Shown here: piece by piece, positions 58,382-64,000 of the stretch
Layout: the number at the start of each line of letters is the position of its first letter
Position numbering within the stretch: the stretch's first letter is position 1
Assembly: GCF_001404985.1 (NCBI RefSeq)
Contig: NZ_JRLF01000006.1
Coordinates: forward strand, 62,001-126,000
From: Flavobacterium aquidurense
GTDB taxonomy: Bacteria; Bacteroidota; Bacteroidia; Flavobacteriales; Flavobacteriaceae
DNA: 64,000 bases
Direction: 5' to 3'
Translations under genes and position numbers: made by a program
Notes under the pieces: model-generated
What the model was told of the DNA's origin: nothing
Databases searched by the model: none
Seen by the model: the letters and a program-made list of their open reading frames with translations, nothing else

Positions 58382-58840
58382 GGCTGAAAGCCCTCAAAGC
58401 AATAGCGTAGTGCATCGCGCTACGAATTAAATCAAAATAAAAATCGCCCTGAAAGGGCATAAGAAATAGATAATATAAATTTAAAGAAGGAATAGGTGTT
58501 TCTCTCAAAAAATATCATTTAAAATATAATAAACCTTCCCTTTAAGATTAAGCTTGTGCCCTTACAGGGCTAGAACAATAAACATTCCTCATTCATAGCG
58601 CTTCGCACCATGCTATTGCTGAGGCTCTTTCAGAGCAAAATGGTTAGGATAACTATAATTGAAAATCTATTATATAATTACAAATTCGTTGAACTCTAAT
58701 TCACAATTCCTAGGCTTTATAACGCACTATGCTATTGCTGAGACTCTTTCAGAGCAAAAGGTTTAAGACAATTATAGTTGTAAATCTACGTTATCTGATT
58801 ACAAACCTGTTGAATTGTAATTCATAATTCAAAGCCTTAT
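58382..58840. repeat. Cluster of extragenic repeats with small hairpins and a 119-nt tandem duplication
   Basis: It includes CGTAGTGC-ATC-GCGCTACG (58406-58424), GCCC-TGAAA-GGGC (58446-58458), GCCC-TTACA-GGGC (58558-58570) and two diverged copies of about 113 nt at 58605-58717 and 58724-58836. Each copy opens GCACCATGCTATTGCTGAG (or close) and contains CTCTTTCAGAGC. The rest of the gap 58285-58955 is AT-rich. Confidence 0.75.
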
Positions 58841-58871
58841 GACTTCGAAAAATGCTATAATAATTTTTTAC

Positions 58872-58879
58872 TACATTTG
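58872..58879 (+). promoter_or_regulatory. -7 box of the PQQ-like repeat gene
   Basis: TACATTTG, exact, 77 nt before the ATG. No distinct -33 element. Confidence 0.45.
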
Positions 58880-58955
58880 ACATGCATATTATTTCATTTG
58901 GCAACTTTATTGCTAAGAAGAAATAATATCATTTCATTAACCCCAAATTTTAAAA

Positions 58956-60152
58956 ATGAAAAAAAAAAAAATAACTCTTTTATTTGTATTTGCTGTTATA
59001 AATATATTTGGGCAAGCGCCAACTACGCCAAAATCTGGCAATCCTAATTCTAATAATAAGATTTTACCACCTAATGAAATCGTCACTAATAAGGTAATGA
59101 CTCCGCTTAAAAAAGTGGCATTAGATCAGGCATTAGTTTTAATTTATGACTACGACGGTTCTCTTTTTTCATTCGATTTAGAATCTGAACAAATTGGCTG
59201 GACTGTAAAAGCTACAGATGCTTATACTGAAATGTGCGCAAATGCAGTAACATTGCTGGATGGAGTTGTATATGTTCCGTTTATAAACGGTGAAATTTTT
59301 GCAATTGATAACCAAACCGGTAAACCTTTCTGGAAAACAAGATTAGGTAATATTACGGATCAAATTGTGCTTAAAGACCAAATTCCGGTTATAAACAACG
59401 GCAAATTATATATAACTTCTCAAAATGGTAATATTTATGCTCTTGATACCAAGGACGGAAGTTTAATATGGAATTACAAGTTAGATTCTGCAAATAATGA
59501 TATTCCGGTTCTCTTTTTTGATAATAAAATCTTTACTCAAAGCGGATCTAATTTTTATAGTTTTGATGCAAATACAGGAAAACTTATTTATCAAAAAACC
59601 TTTGAAGAACCTCTACACGGAAAACCTGTAACAGATGGTGAGAATGTTTTTGTAGCAAATGAAAAAAATGTACTTTTTGCCTTAAGTGCTAATAAACCAG
59701 ATGTTTTATGGGAATTTAAATTTGATGAAAATCAAAATAATGTCAAGGAACGTATATTTTGCAAAGACAAGAAAGTATATTTTGCAGCACAAGGCCCAGA
59801 AGTTTCTTCTATATATGCTGTAGATTCAAAAGCAGGAACTCAGATCTGGAAAACAGATTTCAAAGCTGATAATGTAGAATATATAGTTGAGGAAAGTGAT
59901 AATATTTGGGGATATACTCGTAAGAAAAAACTTTTTCAGATAGACATCACAAACGGTGAAATAGCATTAGAAACAAAATTAACAACAAATCCTATTTCAA
60001 ATCTTGAATTTGCAAATGATGATTTCTTATTTTATTATTCTGATGCTGCTTTAATTCAATTTGAGTTTAAAACACAGGACGAAAACGAAGTGTATCTTCG
60101 AACCTCAATCAAGGATGATGTTTATAGCGCATATGTAAAAATGATTCGATAA
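58956..60152 (+). CDS. Secreted PQQ-like beta-propeller protein
   Basis: The 398-residue protein has a signal peptide (MKKKKITLLFVFAVINIFGQ). Propeller blades with the PQQ-repeat pattern follow: VYVPFINGEIFAIDNQTGKPFW, LYITSQNGNIYALDTKDGSLIW, NFYSFDANTGKLIY and SIYAVDSKAGTQIW. No catalytic dehydrogenase residues or PQQ ligand set are apparent, so it is more like BamB-type scaffold propellers. It is bounded by repeats before it and a terminator after it. Confidence 0.88.
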   Translation: MKKKKITLLFVFAVINIFGQAPTTPKSGNPNSNNKILPPNEIVTNKVMTPLKKVALDQALVLIYDYDGSLFSFDLESEQIGWTVKATDAYTEMCANAVTLLDGVVYVPFINGEIFAIDNQTGKPFWKTRLGNITDQIVLKDQIPVINNGKLYITSQNGNIYALDTKDGSLIWNYKLDSANNDIPVLFFDNKIFTQSGSNFYSFDANTGKLIYQKTFEEPLHGKPVTDGENVFVANEKNVLFALSANKPDVLWEFKFDENQNNVKERIFCKDKKVYFAAQGPEVSSIYAVDSKAGTQIWKTDFKADNVEYIVEESDNIWGYTRKKKLFQIDITNGEIALETKLTTNPISNLEFANDDFLFYYSDAALIQFEFKTQDENEVYLRTSIKDDVYSAYVKMIR

Positions 60153-60199
60153 AAAAACAATCAATTGTTTGATTTTGAAGCCAGATAATTCACAAAAAA

Positions 60200-60227
60200 C
60201 TCCTTAAAATATTAAGGAGTTTTTTTT
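60200..60227 (+). terminator. Terminator CTCCTTAA type, copy 3
   Basis: CTCCTTAA-AATA-TTAAGGAG followed by eight T. The stem equals copies 1 and 2, with a different loop. Confidence 0.9.
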
Positions 60228-60258
60228 GTGATTTGATTCTTTTATTTTTCTCTTACAT

Positions 60259-61395
60259 TTAAATCTTTTCGTTTTTTGGTAACTCTCTCCAGGAATAACT
60301 TTTATGTACAATTTTCCAGGTATTTTGATATTTGAGTATCAAAAAATAGTCGGTAAAAGTACGCTGATTTGGTATTACGATTTCTGCTTTTGCTATTGCT
60401 GCGTCATTTTCTATGTCGATTGCAATTATATTTCCAATTCGGTTATTTTTTTTCCCAACTTTTATATTCGCAATGTATTCTTTGCCGGAACGTATCCACA
60501 AAGTATCTTTTGCAACAGTATATAAATTAAAATCCGGATGAAACGCCTTTTGTAATCTTTCGGGTTGTCCGTTTGCGGTTCCTTCAATGTAGTCAAGCAA
60601 TATTTCTGTAATTTGTGCCAAATCACTTTTTACAGCTGGATTGGTATTTTTAAAATTGGTTTTTAAGATCGCTATAACTTCATTTGAAACTTTTAGTGCA
60701 GAGCTTGGGTCTTGTCCGGTTACAAATCTTCCATCAACAATATAAAAACCGTCTCCGGCTTTTTCAGAATACTTAAAGTTTCCTTTATTTTTACTTATTT
60801 CTTTGTCAATCGAGAACGGAAATGCTTTGTAATATTCGGCATCTTTATTTTCGAATATATCCGGATATCCTGTAATTTTTTTTCCTGCGTATAGCGAATT
60901 CCCATTTTCGTTTTTTAGATAGGCGATTCCGGCGGTTCCATGGCAAATTGCAGCAATTACTCCGTTTTTATTGTAAATCTTTCCGGCAATTTTCTGAATA
61001 GTAATATCTTCTGCTACGCCAAACATTGCTGCACCACCACCACTGTAAAAAATTGCCAAATAGTTATCTGCAATAATTTCCGTTGGTTTCATTGTATGTT
61101 CTAATTTGTTCATAAACCAACCATTATACAAATACTTTTTTTGCAAACTGTCTGATATATTCATGTAACCCAAAGAAATTGCCCCACCTTTAGGACTAAT
61201 AAAGTCAACTTCGTATCCGGCTTTTATGAATGCGTCATAAGGCACAATAATTTCCTGAAAGTGATTGGCGGCAGGAATATTTGTGTTTCCATAAAATTCC
61301 TGGTTTGACGTTACAAACAATATTTTATTTTGCGCATTGATACCTGTAAAATTTAAACCTGTTAAAGCAAGTACTAAGATTATTGTTATTTTCAT
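60259..61395 (-). CDS. Secreted DJ-1/PfpI-type domain fused to an NTF2-like domain
   Basis: The 378-residue protein has a signal peptide (MKITIILVLALTGLNFTGINAQ). Residues 25-245 form a class I amidotransferase-like DJ-1/PfpI domain with nucleophile elbow AAICHGTAG, the GGGAAMFG strand and a downstream VDGRFVTGQDPSSALK block. Residues about 260-375 are an NTF2-like (lumazine-binding/DUF4440) domain: LLDYIEGTANGQPERLQKAFHPDF and YFLILKYQNTWKIVHK. Function could be glyoxalase III-like or hydratase; the fusion is unusual. The next gene upstream encodes a stand-alone secreted NTF2-like protein of the same kind. Confidence 0.85.
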   Translation of the reverse strand: MKITIILVLALTGLNFTGINAQNKILFVTSNQEFYGNTNIPAANHFQEIIVPYDAFIKAGYEVDFISPKGGAISLGYMNISDSLQKKYLYNGWFMNKLEHTMKPTEIIADNYLAIFYSGGGAAMFGVAEDITIQKIAGKIYNKNGVIAAICHGTAGIAYLKNENGNSLYAGKKITGYPDIFENKDAEYYKAFPFSIDKEISKNKGNFKYSEKAGDGFYIVDGRFVTGQDPSSALKVSNEVIAILKTNFKNTNPAVKSDLAQITEILLDYIEGTANGQPERLQKAFHPDFNLYTVAKDTLWIRSGKEYIANIKVGKKNNRIGNIIAIDIENDAAIAKAEIVIPNQRTFTDYFLILKYQNTWKIVHKSYSWRELPKNEKI

Positions 61396-61432
61396 ATGTT
61401 AGAAATTAGAATGTTTAACTATAAAAACAACA

Positions 61433-61894
61433 TTATTGTTTTGCTTTTGTCACAGGAACTTCAACGGTTTTATGAGGTGTTCGGGTCGAAATCTTATCTA
61501 CAATTAACCAACCTTTGTTTGTCTTTATAAAATGAAAATAATCTACAAATAGTAGTGTTGCTGTACTAATTTCGACTTTTGCAATTGCCACATTGTTTGT
61601 AATATCTATAAATACAGTGCGACCGGACCAATTTTTAGGTTTTGCATGTGCCGTAAAACTTACAATATATTGCGCTTTAGTAACGGTTTTTAATTCGTTA
61701 TCAGCAAAATATTTCAATTGCCAGGAATCATCAAATGACGAACCTACTTTGACAGAATCTCCCGTAGCTTGCCCGTCTATGTATAAATTTATTGTTTTTT
61801 GGATCAAATCCCAATCGTTTGGAGCGTCGCTTACTTGTGCATTTACATTTAAAGACAAAAGAATAACTGAAATAGATAAAAGCATTTTTCTCAT
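61433..61894 (-). CDS. Secreted NTF2-like (lumazine-binding-type) protein
   Basis: The protein has 153 residues from the ATG at 61894 (MRKMLLSISVILLSLNVNAQ, signal peptide); the longer frame begins at a TTG inside a near -7 box. The domain has DLIQKTINLYIDGQATGDSVKVGSSF and VDYFHFIKTNKGWLIVDKI, the same pattern as the C-terminal half of the downstream gene. It is probably co-transcribed with it (37 nt apart) under control of the AraC-type gene upstream. Confidence 0.82.
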   Translation of the reverse strand: MRKMLLSISVILLSLNVNAQVSDAPNDWDLIQKTINLYIDGQATGDSVKVGSSFDDSWQLKYFADNELKTVTKAQYIVSFTAHAKPKNWSGRTVFIDITNNVAIAKVEISTATLLFVDYFHFIKTNKGWLIVDKISTRTPHKTVEVPVTKAKQ

Positions 61895-61961
61895 TTTAAG
61901 TTTTTTAATTATTAATAATGAGTGCAAATATTCAGGTTTTATGAGCCTTGCGGGTTTTAGA

Positions 61962-63011
61962 TTATAAAGTAGAACTTATTTTTTCAGAATATTTTTTTTG
62001 ATATTCTGCAGGAGTTAGGCCAGTAATTTTTTTAAATGTGGTAAAAAAGGTCGATTTTGAACTAAAACCACTGTCATAACCCAAACTTTCGATTGTATAA
62101 TTGTTTGTGGATTCTAAGAGTAATTTTGCCTTTTCAATTCTATATTCTTTAATTAGGTTTGAAAAAGATTTCCCCAATATTTCATTAACATATTGCGAAA
62201 GTACATGTTTGGTTACTTTAAGTTCTTTTGCAGCTTTTTCAAGAGAGAAATCCGGATTTAGAAAAAGTTCTTTTTCTAATATAACAGATAGTTTTTGATT
62301 CATTAAGCCTAATGTTTCCTTGTCGATTTCTTTATTCTTGTATTTCTCTTTTTCATTAAAGAAAGTAGATTCAGGACTGTTTTTAAAGATTAATAGTAAA
62401 ATAATTAGATACAAAATAAATGTAAAGGATAAAGCCCCAACAATATATGACGTGTAAACAGCAAAGGTATAAGCCAACCAGATAAATGCCACGCCAAAAT
62501 AAATGCTAAGAAACCAAACATCGATTCTTTTTAAGGTTTCTTTTTCTTTTATTTTTTGAAGAATCGAACGGATATATTTGAAAGATAAAAGAATGTAGAC
62601 AAACCATTGAGCGTATATGGCGCATACAATCCATTTGCTCCAAATCGCCCTATGTTCTACATAAGGATATAGCAAACCCAAAATGGTAATTATGACCAAA
62701 TTGGGTATTACATTTTGTTTCCAGTTTGCTTTTTCAACTTCTGAATATGATTTTAGATATAAATACAGAAACGGACCAATAAGAACGCAGGCAGAAAGTC
62801 CAATATGAATGAAAATATTCGATAAATGCGGATTAAAATAAAAAAATACCGATTTGATAATTCTAATACTTAAAACCAATAGGAGCAGGGATAGAAAATA
62901 GTTTGTAAAATTTTTCTTTTTAGCATTTACAGCAAAATACAACGAAAGCAAAACACCATTGAAAGCACCTAAAGCACTAAAAAAGAAAAGTAACAAATTT
63001 GATCCTGCCAT
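61962..63011 (-). CDS. AraC-family regulator with seven-helix membrane N-terminus
   Basis: The 349-residue protein has about seven membrane helices (residues 5-225) and a C-terminal AraC-type double HTH (FSLEKAAKELKVTKHVLSQYVNEILGKSF and YTIESLGYDSGFSSKSTFFTTFKKITGLTPAEYQKK). Such 7TM-AraC fusions occur in Bacteroidetes and probably sense an extracellular or membrane ligand and bind DNA directly. The genes immediately downstream (NTF2-like, DJ-1/NTF2) are the likely targets. Confidence 0.9.
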   Translation of the reverse strand: MAGSNLLLFFFSALGAFNGVLLSLYFAVNAKKKNFTNYFLSLLLLVLSIRIIKSVFFYFNPHLSNIFIHIGLSACVLIGPFLYLYLKSYSEVEKANWKQNVIPNLVIITILGLLYPYVEHRAIWSKWIVCAIYAQWFVYILLSFKYIRSILQKIKEKETLKRIDVWFLSIYFGVAFIWLAYTFAVYTSYIVGALSFTFILYLIILLLIFKNSPESTFFNEKEKYKNKEIDKETLGLMNQKLSVILEKELFLNPDFSLEKAAKELKVTKHVLSQYVNEILGKSFSNLIKEYRIEKAKLLLESTNNYTIESLGYDSGFSSKSTFFTTFKKITGLTPAEYQKKYSEKISSTL

Positions 63012-63105
63012 TATTTAGTAAAATTAATTGAGTTTTAATTGGTCGTTAAGCACTTTTATTCGAGCTATCTACACTCATAAGTAATGATCTTTACAGTTCT
63101 ATATT

Positions 63106-64000
63106 TTATTTCACTCTTTTTAAATCTAAATCCTGAAAGTCGAAACTAAAATCTATGTTTGGAGAAATTCCTTTCATCAAAATAGATTGTGCTTTACCTG
63201 ATTCATCAAGCGAAAACATAGCAAAAGCATCGCAATTCATTGCCTGATATTCCCATTTTATAGCAAATGTATTGGCATTATAAAAAGCCATTGGACCACT
63301 TAATTTAGGCGAACGGTACGATTTGAACCATAATTGTTTATCTTTTTCAAATATTTCAATTTCACCAAACCATTTATCTGCATAAACACCTATAAAATCT
63401 TCATTTTTTACTTTTATATTTTTGGATAACTTCACTTTGTCCCATACTTTTTTTGTAACATCATCACTTGTATTTTCACCTTGTTTCATCCAATCGACTA
63501 CTTTCCTGGTCCAGCCATAATCCTCCAGGCCTAAATAGCTATCAGCAATAGTATTTGTAACTGCTGTAAAAAGTCCTGCACCGCCATTTTGTGTATTTGT
63601 CAAAATTACAATTCCAAGATTCAGGTCCGGATACATTGTTACAATCGAAAGCATTCCTGGTAAACCTCCTGTGTGTGATACTTTTAGGTTTCCTTTTTCA
63701 TCAGATATTCCCCAACCTAAACCATAACCACTAAAATGAGAATTATATCTGGGATTAGGATCTGAATTTAAAATGGTATGAATACGCCACATTTCTTCAT
63801 GGTTTTTCTCAGAAAAAAGTTTTGATTTTAAATCATCTCCGTATTGACCTTTATTTAAGCGCACAATCATCCATTTAGACATATCGGCAGCATTGGAGAT
63901 TATCCCTCCGGCAGCACCATTAACCTGAATCTGAAATCTTTCAATAGTTTTTATTGTCCCTGATTCTGACGAATGTGGTACTGCCAAATTAGTCTGATCG
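63106..64000 (-). CDS. Serine hydrolase, class C beta-lactamase-like (N-terminus off the window)
   Basis: The frame stays open to the window edge (residues DQTNLAVPHS precede the apparent TTG start, which codes Leu), so only the C-terminal 298 residues are seen. The KTG-equivalent motif is SHTGGLPGM. GGIISNAADMSKWMIVRL is typical of the penicillin-binding-protein/EstB group. The last 100 residues form a DUF3471-like domain (KVKNEDFIGVYADKWFGEIEIFEK). The SxxK nucleophile must lie beyond the edge. True beta-lactamase activity is not implied; many are esterases or D-amino peptidases. Confidence 0.88.
   Translation of the reverse strand, partial: DQTNLAVPHSSESGTIKTIERFQIQVNGAAGGIISNAADMSKWMIVRLNKGQYGDDLKSKLFSEKNHEEMWRIHTILNSDPNPRYNSHFSGYGLGWGISDEKGNLKVSHTGGLPGMLSIVTMYPDLNLGIVILTNTQNGGAGLFTAVTNTIADSYLGLEDYGWTRKVVDWMKQGENTSDDVTKKVWDKVKLSKNIKVKNEDFIGVYADKWFGEIEIFEKDKQLWFKSYRSPKLSGPMAFYNANTFAIKWEYQAMNCDAFAMFSLDESGKAQSILMKGISPNIDFSFDFQDLDLKRVK

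Noticed and set aside
61593-61967. 124-codon plus-strand frame over the NTF2-like gene
   Set aside because: Antisense to a gene with a signal peptide and domain match; no promoter.

Overview
The window is about 64 kb of an AT-rich chromosome from a member of the Bacteroidetes, almost certainly Flavobacterium or a close relative. Three things point there. Many genes are preceded by the class-specific -7 box TAnnTTTG, usually without a Shine-Dalgarno sequence. The gene content is typical of the group: fused CcsA/ResB, DUF2520, DUF2853, DUF6428, YpdA, an anti-sigma/ECF sigma pair and menaquinone genes. The intergenic regions carry the palindromic and tandem repeats common in these genomes. There is no transposase, integrase, prophage gene or CRISPR array.

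Layout. 1-3699 (minus): the start of an AI-2E-type permease, an MscS channel, Maf, a UbiA prenyltransferase, a KdsC-like phosphatase and a DUF2520 protein. 4074-7277: the fused cytochrome c assembly gene. 7315-8797 (minus): an arsenic-type operon (ArsR, DUF6428, ArsC-like). 8901-10724 (minus): DoxX and an ECF sigma/anti-sigma pair. 10725-11563 encodes no large protein but carries two ECF-like promoter repeats, a long-range GC-rich stem and a strong terminator. 11564-14085: glutathione peroxidase, GNAT and a thioredoxin protein. 14261-25212: menD, menB, menA and menC, interleaved with unrelated genes. 25329-32397: HhH and OmpA envelope proteins, CYTH, YpdA, SelO, MsrA and a class V aminotransferase. 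32790-35684 (minus): an envelope cluster (NTF2-like, secreted protein, lipoprotein, M23 peptidase) headed by a SpeE-like methyltransferase. 36386-38862: an XRE regulator, an M14 peptidase and an Lrp regulator around an operator-rich divergent region. 38952-52136: PEP carboxylase, DinB, RecQ, an Asp-rich protein, a deoxyhypusine-synthase-like enzyme, arginine decarboxylase, AroB, proline dehydrogenase and an MsbA-like ABC exporter. 52400: tRNA-Val(UAC). 52783-64000: an accessory-looking stretch of small regulators (HxlR, MarR, XRE, AraC) with their target enzymes, repeats and a serine hydrolase that runs off the edge.

How it works together. Menaquinone synthesis (MenDBAC) and cytochrome c assembly serve respiration. 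GPx, MsrA, SelO, YpdA, the MdaB-like oxidoreductase and the thioredoxin protein form a dispersed thiol and quinone defence set. Arginine decarboxylase plus the DHS-like enzyme suggest agmatine-based polyamine synthesis.

The most notable non-coding signals are two. Six copies of the dyad TTTACA-N2-TGTAAA lie between the XRE and M14 genes, two of them containing the -7 boxes of the divergent promoters. The 10.7-11.5 kb locus may make an ECF-driven non-coding RNA. All functional calls come from reading the sequence; no database search was run.
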